This document shows positions 17,657 through 24,875 of a stretch of 64,000 nt of DNA, one piece after another. The translations under genes and the position numbers were made by a program. The stretch covers positions 6,461,614 to 6,525,613 of the forward strand of contig NZ_AP018290.1 of NCBI RefSeq assembly GCF_002368415.1. Direction: 5' to 3'. Source of the stretch: Calothrix sp. NIES-4105. Lineage in GTDB: Bacteria > Cyanobacteriota > Cyanobacteriia > Cyanobacteriales > Nostocaceae. The notes beneath the pieces are model-generated. The model made no database searches. It had not been told where the DNA came from and saw nothing but the letters and a program-made list of their open reading frames with translations. The first letter of the stretch is position 1; the number at the start of each line of letters is the position of its first letter.

Positions 17657-17831
17657 TCAACTGGCTTTAACCTCCGAACTCGCTACCTCAATCGAAGAAG
17701 CGAGTCTATCCATAACTACGCGACCAATAACCGCCACATCACATAACGGCATCACCTTGATTTGCTTAACAATCTGGTTTAAATCAGAAGAATTCGACTG
17801 CGGCTTAATATTCTTGCAATTATTTATACTG
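17657..17831 (-). pseudogene. C-terminal relic of a third Xre-type regulator
   Basis: The minus-strand frame ending at 17657 encodes KPQSNSSDLNQIVKQIKVMP and ends ASSEVKAS. This closely matches KPQSETSDVNQIIKQIKVMP...EEVKAS of the regulator at 21737. It directly follows the stop of the intact regulator at 17832, has no start or helix-turn-helix, and is closer to the distant paralogue than to its neighbour. It marks an earlier copy replaced or recombined at this locus. Confidence 0.75.
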
Positions 17832-18191
17832 CTAACTAGCTTTTGGTTCCTCCAAAGCTTCTACTGCTGCAGCTAACCGACTGGCGCCAGCTTGTACAAT
17901 CTGAGCAACTTGAGACAAAGGCATGTGCTTAATTTGTCTGAGAATCAAATTTAAATCTGAAGCTTGTTCTATTGGCTTGCCTTCTATGGAAGAGAGTAAT
18001 TGTTCAATAGAGTAACCAGCGTGCGCTGCAATATGAGCTAAATTCTCAGTATCTGGGACTTTTAGACCTTTTTCCCACATATTGACGGCTGTAGCAGAAA
18101 CTCCCAAAACCTTGCCAAAAGCTCGCTGACTCATTGAACCACGAGCCTGCTTGATAATTTCAACTAGTTTTTTTCTGCTTTCGTCATTCAC
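17832..18191 (-). CDS. Xre-family transcriptional regulator (copy 1)
   Basis: A 119-residue protein with a Cro/C1-type helix-turn-helix in residues 8-65 (MSQRAFGKVLGVSATAVNMW is the recognition unit, then EKGLKVPDTENLAHIA). The C-terminal half (ILRQIKHMPLSQVAQIVQAG) is helical and probably dimerises. It is divergent from the unknown gene at 18373. The 181-base gap holds two inverted repeats that could be its operators. A paralogue with the same layout lies at 21737. Confidence 0.88.
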   Translation of the reverse strand: MNDESRKKLVEIIKQARGSMSQRAFGKVLGVSATAVNMWEKGLKVPDTENLAHIAAHAGYSIEQLLSSIEGKPIEQASDLNLILRQIKHMPLSQVAQIVQAGASRLAAAVEALEEPKAS

Positions 18192-18226
18192 TGGCGTTTT
18201 AACTACTCCACTGTCGTTATAACTTT

Positions 18227-18244
18227 AGTTGTCATATTACAACT
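18227..18244. promoter_or_regulatory. Candidate operator 1 in the divergent Xre spacer
   Basis: AGTTGT-CATATT-ACAACT is a perfect 6-bp inverted repeat with a 6-base spacer, 36 bases upstream of the regulator start. Its half-site AGTTG is shared with the second inverted repeat at 18293. Confidence 0.45.
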
Positions 18245-18255
18245 TTACTTTCATA

Positions 18256-18284
18256 TTGACAGGCTTGCATACTAGCGGTAAATT
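18256..18284 (+). promoter_or_regulatory. Candidate sigma-70 promoter for the gene at 18373
   Basis: A perfect -35 TTGACA (18256-18261) is followed after 17 bases by TAAATT (18279-18284) as a -10. Transcription would start near 18291, at the edge of operator 2, so a bound repressor would block it. Confidence 0.5.
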
Positions 18285-18292
18285 TAATCTAA

Positions 18293-18311
18293 AGTTGGAA
18301 CTATTCCAACT
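18293..18311. promoter_or_regulatory. Candidate operator 2 in the divergent Xre spacer
   Basis: AGTTGGAA-CTA-TTCCAACT is a perfect 8-bp inverted repeat. It covers the expected transcription start of the gene at 18373. This is the classic position for repression by a dimeric Cro-like protein. Confidence 0.55.
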
Positions 18312-18372
18312 AAAGTAAACGTAACTTGTTCTTTAGACGTACTTACCGATACGCTGTCTGAGGTGCATTATC

Positions 18373-18894
18373 ATGGCTCGACGACTATACAATCGAAACC
18401 ACAAAAAGATTACAGGCTTAATTACAGCTAATAAAATTACACCACACGTCTGGCGCCTAAGCGAAGCCAATTTAATCGAAGCCCTTAACGCTCAAGGCTA
18501 CGATGCCAAGAAAATTAAGAAAATCTCCTATCTCAAGCACCAAGTAAGCATTTCTTACTGGGACAACAATGGAGGGGTATGCAGTGGTTTTTTCAGCTAT
18601 CGAATATTCGCGCGCTGGCAATTCGCCGTGCAACGGTTAGTCCACAACTGTGGAAACACAAGAGATTTGCAGCATTTAAACAATCTCATAGAGTATGAGT
18701 TTGCTCATTACCCATATCCTTGGCAGATACGAGAAGCTATCGAAAGTACGGTTAAGCTTTGTGGTTCAGAACTAGCAGCGCTTGAGAGCTACAAACGAAA
18801 CTCACATCGTGAAGTGATAAGTGTTTCCCAGAGCAATGAACGAATTGATGCAACGACTTCAGAGCAAAATTTAAGAATTTCGCTCACAATATAG
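18373..18894 (+). CDS. Unknown protein paired with an Xre regulator (copy 1)
   Basis: A 173-residue soluble basic protein that I do not recognise. A strongly conserved core shared with the copy at 22321 runs ITPHVWRLSEANLIEALNAQ, then GYDAKKIKKISYLKHQVSIS, then GGVCSGFFSYRIFARWQ. A C-terminal part has HYPYPWQIREAIESTVKLC and ELAALESYKRN. The core is far more conserved between copies than the ends, so it is under selection. It has one tight layout in both loci: divergent Xre gene, operators, this gene. It may be a toxin, a phage-like control protein or an anti-defence factor; none can be shown. Confidence 0.7.
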   Translation: MARRLYNRNHKKITGLITANKITPHVWRLSEANLIEALNAQGYDAKKIKKISYLKHQVSISYWDNNGGVCSGFFSYRIFARWQFAVQRLVHNCGNTRDLQHLNNLIEYEFAHYPYPWQIREAIESTVKLCGSELAALESYKRNSHREVISVSQSNERIDATTSEQNLRISLTI

Positions 18895-18939
18895 ATAAAA
18901 TAAACACCTTAACTAAAAAATCGCGCTCTGGATAAACAA

Positions 18940-19125
18940 ATGAGTCCAACAAAAGAAAAAATACAATCCTTGTTAAATCAATTGCCTGATGATTGCTCTA
19001 TTGAAGATGTTCAATATCACTTGTACGTGATACAGAAAATTAACAATGGATTGAAAGCCCAATTGGCACAAGGTATTTCACAAAAAGAAGCAGAGCAACG
19101 TTTAAGCAAATGGTGTATCTCGTAG
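18940..19125 (+). CDS. Antitoxin-like protein of a RelE/ParE-type pair
   Basis: A 61-residue acidic protein, MSPTKEKIQSLLNQLPDDCS, then IEDVQYHLYVIQKINNGL and a tail ending ISQKEAEQRLSKW. This is the common cyanobacterial small antitoxin that overlaps a RelE/ParE-type toxin start. Indeed an ATG at 19110 overlaps its end and begins MVYLVVWAPF, but that toxin frame is broken. It may persist as an orphan antitoxin. Confidence 0.65.
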   Translation: MSPTKEKIQSLLNQLPDDCSIEDVQYHLYVIQKINNGLKAQLAQGISQKEAEQRLSKWCIS

Positions 19126-19265
19126 TTTGGGCGCCTTTCATCCGTGCGAAAAATCAAGCTGGTTGTATGGGTAAGTCCACAAAGATAAAATATAAACTAC
19201 TGCTGTTAATACAAAGTAAAAATGCTAAAAACAGTTTGGGCTACTGTCCGACAAGGAAAAATTGA
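19110..19265 (+). pseudogene. Truncated RelE/ParE-type toxin remnant
   Basis: The ATG overlaps the preceding antitoxin in the usual way, and MVYLVVWAPFIRAK looks like the first strand of a RelE/ParE toxin. The rest (NQAGCMGKSTKIKYKLL) loses all resemblance and stops after 51 codons, where the next antitoxin's upstream DNA begins. Most of the toxin has been deleted. Confidence 0.45.
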
Positions 19266-19298
19266 ATTATTGGAATCAACAGAGCTTGCTGAAGGGGT
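19222..19298 (+). pseudogene. 5' part of a small antitoxin gene split by a TnpB-like element
   Basis: It encodes MLKTVWATVRQGKIELLEST and then ELAEG, the typical N-terminus of a small beta-sheet antitoxin. The remainder lies at 21556-21682. Joining base 19298 to 21556 restores 68 codons including the stop, exactly in frame, with no duplication. The frame otherwise runs 8 codons into the element and stops at 19323. Confidence 0.8.
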
Positions 19299-19838
19299 TA
19301 TCAGCAGTAACCCAAAATCATAGGATTTCATCGGATTAGTTATAAAATCTTCAAAAATCTATGTATGAGGTTATTATCTAGTTAATCGCGCTTTTCAGCA
19401 ATACTCTCTTCCCTCACCGGAATGCACCTACATTTTCATATGTAATATTATTTACAAATTATGTAACTACGCTCATACCCTTCTCGCGCTTCCAGCTATA
19501 GTCTAATAGCATAAGTCCATTAAAATTGACTAAAAAACAAGTAATATTAAGAACATATAAATTTTGTATTAATAATTTATACGTACAGGTGCAAGAAGTC
19601 AGTTCCTTGATAATGTTCGTTTATTTTCAATAAATATACAATTATTAGACTAAAAATATATTATTGAAAGGTGATTTCTACAATTAATTTTCAATGCGTA
19701 AAATTGGGGTACTGCTGACTAATAACGACAGGTTATCAACTGGATAAAATTCATAGATAATTCTGATGATAATTATGAATTTATCTAAGTAGTAAAATTA
19801 CAGGAAACATGCAAGAATTATAAAGTTAATATATAAAG

Positions 19839-21365
19839 GTGCATAAATCCATTATGCGAAAACAAACCTACGTCAAGCAAATACATACAAATACCGACAC
19901 AGGTTTGTTTCTAGCAGACTATGCAGCAATTTCAACATATGCATCAATATTTAGCCTTAAAGGATTACTTTCAAATCAAAAAAAGTCAGAATTGAATACA
20001 ACATTGCAAAAAAATTACGTAATTAATAAACGCCAAGCCAATAGTATTATTGCGTTTATAGAAGGTGAAATAAAAAGTGCGCGCATGTCACACGCACGAC
20101 ATATAAAAACATTAGAGACTAAAATAAAAACTTTAAAATCCTCTATCGATGCCCTTGAAAAGAAAGTAAAAAAGCATATTGAATATTTACAAGCAGTTGC
20201 TAAATATAATCGCAGCACTAATCTTGGCAAAAAAGCAAAAGTATCATCAAAATATCAACCACAATTTGACGAAGCATCATCACGGGCTATGCAGCGCGAA
20301 TCTGGTACGTATTACCAAAGTGCAAAAAATAAATTACACCATCAAAAGCGCAAGTTGCACCGAATGGTGTGTCAATTAAAACACTTGAAATCCAAACAAT
20401 TGTATGTCAATTTAGGTAATAAAGAAACAATTTATTTTGTTGGCAGTAAAGACGAATCAAACGGTAATCAAGTATGTCAATTAATACTTGGTCTGGAAAA
20501 ATATTCTCTTGACATTTTAAAAATACGTGTGCCATACGCTTTAGAATCAAGATACGGTGAGTATGTAGAGATACCAATCAATTTAAATGGCTATGGCGAT
20601 AAGGAAATTCGTGCAGCATGGGCGTGTGGGCAAGCAATAACTTACCGGATAATTCAACGTAAGTATGGTGTTTGGTTGGCACATATCACCGTTGATGTAT
20701 ATCGACCAATCACATCTGATTCGGTAATGTTGGGTTGTATTGGTGTAGATTTAAATATCAACTCAGTTGCATGGTGTAAAGTCAATGCGGATGGTAATCC
20801 TAAACGATTTGGTGACATTAAATTTAACCTTCATAGCTTATCGACTAATCGAACAGAAGCAGTCTTGGCGGAAGTCGTCACAGAATTAACAACATTGGCA
20901 CTCGCTTTTAAATGCCCCATTGTTATCGAAGAATTAGATTTTGATGGTAAGAAAGCACGATTAAATAATGGCGCCAAGCATAAACGTTATAATCGGATGA
21001 TTTCTGGTTTTGCTTATAACCGTTTTTATGAATTACTTTCCTCACGATGTTTTAAATTAGGAATTAAATTAATTACCGTTAATCCTGCCTTTTCATCCCT
21101 CATAGGTATGACAAAGTTTATGTCACTTTATGGGATGAATTCAGGGACGGCAGCAGCATTAGTTCTTGCACGACGTGCAATGAATTATTCTGAGGGCGTT
21201 CCAGCCAGAGCCGCCTACGAGGGAATGGAACCTCTTATGCACGTCTGGTCACACTGGAACGTTCTCTCGAAAAGGGTGAAAGGTACAGCCCGACACTCTT
21301 TCTTCACGCCTAGGCCAACAGCCTCTTCTAGCTTACGCAACGGGTGTGTTGAAAAATACCCTTGA
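19839..21365 (+). CDS. TnpB-like RuvC-fold protein, possibly catalytically altered (element A)
   Basis: A 508-residue protein beginning at GTG 19839 or ATG 19854. The first 200 residues are helical and Lys-rich (residues 75-185 form a coiled coil). The RuvC-like half has CIGVDLNINSVAWC with Asp304, then PIVIEELDFDGKK with Glu364/365. The third motif reads YGMNSGTAAALVLARRAMN, where a catalytic Asp might be expected but residues 434-436 are Asn-Ser-Gly. The lineage resembles TnpB-related proteins of cyanobacteria, among which transposon-linked Cas12 relatives lie. Whether it cuts DNA is open. The Cys4 zinc ribbon of typical TnpB is absent. Confidence 0.7.
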   Translation: MHKSIMRKQTYVKQIHTNTDTGLFLADYAAISTYASIFSLKGLLSNQKKSELNTTLQKNYVINKRQANSIIAFIEGEIKSARMSHARHIKTLETKIKTLKSSIDALEKKVKKHIEYLQAVAKYNRSTNLGKKAKVSSKYQPQFDEASSRAMQRESGTYYQSAKNKLHHQKRKLHRMVCQLKHLKSKQLYVNLGNKETIYFVGSKDESNGNQVCQLILGLEKYSLDILKIRVPYALESRYGEYVEIPINLNGYGDKEIRAAWACGQAITYRIIQRKYGVWLAHITVDVYRPITSDSVMLGCIGVDLNINSVAWCKVNADGNPKRFGDIKFNLHSLSTNRTEAVLAEVVTELTTLALAFKCPIVIEELDFDGKKARLNNGAKHKRYNRMISGFAYNRFYELLSSRCFKLGIKLITVNPAFSSLIGMTKFMSLYGMNSGTAAALVLARRAMNYSEGVPARAAYEGMEPLMHVWSHWNVLSKRVKGTARHSFFTPRPTASSSLRNGCVEKYP

Positions 21366-21555
21366 ATTTGGTAATTCGGTTGTGATCGGATGTAATTATC
21401 CGTCCGAGATTAAATGTGCCGAGTGAACAAACGTTTGCAAGTCCGTAACGGACGGTTAGAGTGTCATCCTGAGACGGGTGAAGGAAATCGTACTTAGAAC
21501 CGCGATTGTACGTAGGTTTAGGAGTCCTAGATTTTCCTAGATTTTTTTAAGCGGT
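21366..21555 (+). ncRNA. Candidate guide (omega-like) RNA region at the right end of element A
   Basis: This stretch after the TnpB-like stop is more GC-rich than its surroundings and rich in pairing. ATCCGTCCG (near 21398) can pair with CGGACGG (near 21449), TCCGTAACGGA and AACAAACGTTTG are small hairpins, and TTAGGAGTCCTAGA lies near the end, followed by a T-run. TnpB guide RNAs are made from such 3' ends and read into the flank as guide. Here the first guide bases would be AAAAGTGCTTGTAACA of the antitoxin gene. Prediction only. Confidence 0.4.
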
Positions 21556-21682
21556 AAAAGTGCTTGTAACACTCTTACCTAACGATGAAACTGATTTCTG
21601 GCTTCAAACAAGCCAAGTCTCACTTGATGGAGTATGGGATAACACTGAGGATGATGTCTATGCCCAGCTACTCGAAAAATGA
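21556..21682 (+). pseudogene. 3' part of the split antitoxin gene
   Basis: It encodes VKVLVTLLPNDETDFWLQTS and ends DNTEDDVYAQLLEK. The sequence continues the frame of 19222-19298 to a 67-residue antitoxin of the kind paired with MazF/PemK or similar toxins. An ATGA overlap at the stop opens a next frame (MTLS), which ends at once, so the toxin is lost. Confidence 0.8.
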
Positions 21683-21736
21683 CATTATCCTAATTGTCGC
21701 TTGGTTTTTAATACGAAATTTGAGAAAACTTATATA

Positions 21737-22099
21737 TTAACTAGCCTTAACCTCTTCACTTAAAGTAGTCGCCGCATCTGCAAATCTTTCAGCCGTTGCT
21801 TTGGCAATTACCGCTACCTCAGATAAAGGCATAACCTTTATTTGTTTAATTATTTGATTCACATCTGAAGTCTCAGATTGCGGTTTAACACCAAGATAGT
21901 TCAAAAGTTCTTCAATAGTGTAACCTGCTCTATCAGCAATATTAGCTAAATTCTCAATATCTGGCACAGATTCTCCCTTCTCCCACGCCTGCACCGTAGT
22001 ATAAGAAACACCCAAAAGGGTAGCAAAAGACCTTTGACTCATCGAAGCGCGAGCCTTTTTTGCTATTTCACCTAGTTTCTTTCTAGCTTCTGGATTCAC
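21737..22099 (-). CDS. Xre-family transcriptional regulator (copy 2)
   Basis: A 120-residue paralogue of the regulator at 17832. The helix-turn-helix reads MSQRSFATLLGVSYTTVQAW, then EKGESVPDIENLANIADRAG. The C-terminus is LNYLGVKPQSETSDVNQIIK onward to EEVKAS, closest to the relic at 17657. It is divergent from its partner gene at 22321. The presumed operator here differs (TTTACAA arms), so the two regulators may have separate specificities. Confidence 0.88.
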   Translation of the reverse strand: MNPEARKKLGEIAKKARASMSQRSFATLLGVSYTTVQAWEKGESVPDIENLANIADRAGYTIEELLNYLGVKPQSETSDVNQIIKQIKVMPLSEVAVIAKATAERFADAATTLSEEVKAS

Positions 22100-22145
22100 T
22101 GCTTTAGTTTTATTGCAAGCTAACTAATTTACTTTTAGCGTCTAT

Positions 22146-22160
22146 TTTACAAATTGTAAA
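22146..22160. promoter_or_regulatory. Candidate operator in the second Xre spacer
   Basis: TTTACAA-A-TTGTAAA is a perfect 7-bp inverted repeat around a central A, 46 bases upstream of the regulator start and just before the -35 of the divergent promoter. Confidence 0.5.
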
Positions 22161-22167
22161 TTTTTCC

Positions 22168-22196
22168 TTGACAAAGGTAGTTACAGCTATGATAGT
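22168..22196 (+). promoter_or_regulatory. Candidate promoter for the gene at 22321
   Basis: TTGACA at 22168-22173 is followed after 17 bases by GATAGT at 22191-22196. The arrangement copies that of the first locus, where TTGACA and a -10 with the same spacing precede the partner gene. Confidence 0.45.
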
Positions 22197-22320
22197 CTAT
22201 ACCTGTCAATGACTGCGTATTGGCTGCCAATTTTGTGAAAGTTAAGTAGACAGCTTTATTCTAGCCTGGAAAGCGTCCTTTCTTGAAGCCTTGCGGTCAA
22301 ATTAAATCGGATGGTGCATC

Positions 22321-22650
22321 ATGACTCGCAATCTACACAACCGAAAGTTCCGTGAAAGTCGAAGTTTAATCTCAGCAAATAAAATCACGCCACATGTATG
22401 GCACCTGCGTGAAGCTGACATAATTGAAGCATTGAACGTTCAAGGCTACGACGCAAAGAAAATCAAGAAAATCTCTTACCTCAAGCACCAAGTATCTATT
22501 TCTTATTGGGATAAGAACGGTGGGGTATGTAGTGGGTTTTTCAGCTATCGCATATTCGCGCGTTGGCAATATGCCGTACAAAAATTAGTCTACAACTGTG
22601 GAAGCATAAGAGAATTACAGCGCTTGAGCAAGCTAATTGAGTACGAGTAT
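22321..22650 (+). pseudogene. 5' part of the Xre-paired unknown gene (copy 2), split by a TnpB element
   Basis: 110 codons match copy 1 at 18373 at high identity, through KIKKISYLKHQVSISYWD and FSYRIFARWQ to LIEYEY. Copy 1 continues with HYPYPWQIREAI; here the element begins and the frame stops at 22674. The missing end is at 24530. If translated, the truncated protein of 117 residues keeps the conserved core, so partial function is conceivable. Confidence 0.85.
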
Positions 22651-22805
22651 GATAAAACTTTACTCATTATATAGGCTAAAATAGTCTGGTATAGTATAAT
22701 ATTACAAACTATAAAACTATCTGCACAAAGTACGCTCCGTTTTTCTGTGTAAGCATAGCACATAGCTTCCGTAACTTTGCCCGCATTAAGGAGTAAACAG
22801 CCTAA

Positions 22806-22940
22806 TTTCCCTCCAACCAATTGCAACTTCCCGCGCGTGTCGGTGCAGTAATTGTGGATGAAAGCTTTATTGAAACAAACTATAATGCCAAAAGTTTACG
22901 CTTACAAGACTCAACGGAAGCAACCACTCCCGTGGAATAA
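22806..22940 (+). other. Possible C-terminal coding relic inside element B
   Basis: An open frame without a start encodes LQLPARVGAVIVDESFIETN, then YNAKSLRLQDSTEATTPVE and a stop. Its composition looks protein-like, but I do not recognise it. It may be captured DNA or chance. Confidence 0.3.
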
Positions 22941-22947
22941 ATACTGG

Positions 22948-23019
22948 AAAAATTGGACAACCTTATTATAGAGATATTGGGAATCACGAGGGGTTGGGCT
23001 TGAAGGTTGTCCAATTTTT
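22948..23019. repeat. 17-bp inverted repeat in the left part of element B
   Basis: AAAAATTGGACAACCTT (22948-22964) and its exact complement (23003-23019) enclose 38 bases. The right arm ends in a T-run, so it could be a terminator for the relic frame before it, or a structural part of the element. Confidence 0.7.
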
Positions 23020-23166
23020 ACCGATTGAATGCGTCCCCTTATTGTGAGCGAAAGCTATTAAGTTCATAGTTAAGATATGTAACAATATAATCACAAATAT
23101 AAAAAGATTTTGATTTGTTGGTAGATTAATAATAGGTCGATACTTTAAACAGGTGATTTAAAGAAT

Positions 23167-24423
23167 ATGCAGTTAGTAGAAAGGAGAGTAATAAAATCAA
23201 ACCATCAAGTCTATAAACAAATTGATGAGATGTGTTTTGCATCCAAGAATTTGTACAATGCTGCAACCTATATCATGAGACAAGCTTTCTTTTCTTGGGG
23301 ACAAAGTTCTGTTCCTCAATACAATAGGTTGTACCAGATCATGAAAGATTCTTCGGAATACAAAGCACTTCCTGCAAAGGTATCTCAGCAAGTTCTAAAA
23401 CTAGTCGCACAGAACTGGACATCATTTAAAGCTGCCAGTTTGGAATATAGTTTAGATGACTCGAAATTTACAGGTAGACCAAACATACCTGGATATTTAG
23501 ATTCATATGGTAGATATTGTGTAATTTTCACTTCTCAGGCTACTTCCAAAAAGCAATTAGGTCAGGAATTAATCAAGCTATCTGAGATTGATTACTGCTT
23601 TGAAACTTGTGTAAAACTTGGGTCAATAAATAAGTACTGTCAATCCCGCATTGTACCAAAACTTGACCATTACGTTTTAGAAATAGTTTACGAAATCCCT
23701 GATGTGACCGAATCCGATAACAATTCAATTGCAGCAATAGATTTTGGTGTTAATAACTTGATGGCTATAACTTCAAATGTGCCTGGTTTTAGTCCAGTTC
23801 TCATTAATGGTAGACCGTTAAAGTCAATAAACCAGTTCTATAATTCAAAGCGCGCGGCAATTACTTCAGAGAATGGCAACAACAGTTCAAAACGTTTAAA
23901 GAGGTTTACTACTTATAGAAACCACAAAGTTAGAGATTATTTGCATAGAGCATCGACTTACGTAATTAATCTTTTAGCAGAATTAGGAGTTAGTAAACTA
24001 GTGCTGGGAAAAAACAAGGGTTGGAAGAATGGTATTAATATAGGAGCAGTTAACAATCAGAATTTTGTGCAGATTCCTCATGCACAATTAATTGAACTGC
24101 TCACCTATAAAGCTGCTATGAAAGGGATTCAAGTAATTATTCAAGAAGAATCCTACACCAGCAAGGCAAGCTTTTTAGATAATGATTTTATTCCAACATA
24201 TAATTCTAAACCTGTAGACTGGGTAGCATCCGGTAAACGAGTAAAAAGAGGTTTGTATATTTCGCAGAATGGTATTGCTATAAATGCCGATGTCAACGGC
24301 AGTTACAACATCCTAAAAAAAGCATTTCCTGAAGCCTTCGGGATAAGGAATAGTGAGGTGTTAGTTACCCCCAGGAAGGTAAATTTAGAAGGTCATGCAC
24401 TCAAAATGGTGACTCCCTTCTAA
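23167..24423 (+). CDS. tnpB: TnpB RNA-guided nuclease of IS605 OrfB type, without zinc ribbon (element B)
   Basis: The 418-residue protein has the TnpB layout: an N-terminal helical part (KNLYNAATYIMRQAFF), a wedge domain, then the RuvC-like nuclease. Asp192 lies in IAAIDFGVNNLMAI. The second motif reads LVLGKNKGWKNG, with Gly281 where many TnpBs have Glu. A Glu pair at 327-328 (IIQEESYTSKASF) may replace it, a rearranged active site known in a TnpB branch. Asp375 in INADVNGSYNILKKA completes the triad. The Cys4 zinc finger usual near that region is absent. It nicks or cuts DNA under an RNA guide to keep the element in place. Confidence 0.85.
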   Translation: MQLVERRVIKSNHQVYKQIDEMCFASKNLYNAATYIMRQAFFSWGQSSVPQYNRLYQIMKDSSEYKALPAKVSQQVLKLVAQNWTSFKAASLEYSLDDSKFTGRPNIPGYLDSYGRYCVIFTSQATSKKQLGQELIKLSEIDYCFETCVKLGSINKYCQSRIVPKLDHYVLEIVYEIPDVTESDNNSIAAIDFGVNNLMAITSNVPGFSPVLINGRPLKSINQFYNSKRAAITSENGNNSSKRLKRFTTYRNHKVRDYLHRASTYVINLLAELGVSKLVLGKNKGWKNGINIGAVNNQNFVQIPHAQLIELLTYKAAMKGIQVIIQEESYTSKASFLDNDFIPTYNSKPVDWVASGKRVKRGLYISQNGIAINADVNGSYNILKKAFPEAFGIRNSEVLVTPRKVNLEGHALKMVTPF

Positions 24424-24529
24424 GTAAGAATTAAGTTTCAATCCTTCTATAAGGTTTTGTGAAGAAATGGCAGTTATCTATTATAGAAAACCATGTCTGA
24501 CTATATTTGACTATGCAAAATCGAACTAT

Positions 24530-24658
24530 AATCATTACCCTTACCCAATAGAGATACAAGAAGCAATCAACAATACAATCGAAACTTGTACCTTTGAGTT
24601 AGGCGCCCTTGAAAGTTATAAACAAAACCGTCACTTGCAAACTGTTGGCGTTAGTTAA
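24530..24658 (+). pseudogene. 3' part of the Xre-paired unknown gene (copy 2)
   Basis: It encodes NHYPYPIEIQEAINNTIETC and ELGALESYKQNRHLQ, the counterpart of HYPYPWQIREAIESTVKLC in copy 1. A frame opening at 24467 inside the element runs into it in phase, so a 63-residue hybrid could be made, but homology begins only at 24530. Confidence 0.85.
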
Positions 24659-24662
24659 ATTT

Positions 24663-24875
24663 TTAGTTACAAATATTAGCACTTCCTTCTATTTTTAATA
24701 TAGCTTCTAAGATTTTTTCTCTTTGTTCCTCTGGTTTACGGCAATCTAAATCATCAAAAACCAATATTAAATTACATGTATTCGGTTGGTATTTTAAGGC
24801 TATAGGTAATTGTTCACAGATTTGTTTAATTAAACTTTGACCTGTTCTTCCATAACTAGCTGCTTTATTTACTCA
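24663..24875 (-). pseudogene. Fragment of an unidentified gene (DUF4276-like?)
   Basis: The minus-strand frame encodes ASYGRTGQSLIKQICEQLPI and then NLILVFDDLDCRKPEEQREK before a stop at 24663. The VFDDLDCR segment, an acidic turn after a strand, recalls TOPRIM-like DUF4276 proteins, but this is a weak link. No start is present; upstream the frame runs into the broken relE gene. Confidence 0.4.

Larger units (their letters stand above)
19299..21555 (+). mobile_element. IS200/IS605-like element carrying only a TnpB-type gene (element A)
   Basis: The ends are defined by the interrupted antitoxin: GAAGGGGT ends the left flank and AAAAGTGCTT begins the right. No target duplication is present, as expected for single-strand peel-and-paste elements. 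Because GGT occurs on both sides, the boundary could shift by three bases. The left 540 bases are very AT-rich and non-coding; the gene is followed by about 190 structured bases. There is no TnpA gene, so it would need one in trans. Confidence 0.8.
22651..24529 (+). mobile_element. IS200/IS605-type TnpB element, 1.88 kb (element B)
   Basis: The borders come from the split host gene. The left flank ends GTACGAGTAT and the right flank begins AATCATTACCC. Joining 22650 to 24530 restores 153 codons including the stop, in frame and without duplication. TAT occurs at both junctions, so the boundary may shift by three. No TnpA is present. The 516 bases before tnpB hold a relic coding frame and a 17-bp inverted repeat; the 106 bases after it should include the right end and guide RNA scaffold. 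Confidence 0.85.

Noticed and set aside
17586-17876. Plus-strand frame of 96 codons
   Set aside because: The opposite strand encodes the relic of an Xre regulator and the end of the intact one, which explains the open frame.
24467-24658. Separate 63-residue gene
   Set aside because: Only its last 43 codons have homology, to the C-terminus of the split gene; the first part is element DNA.
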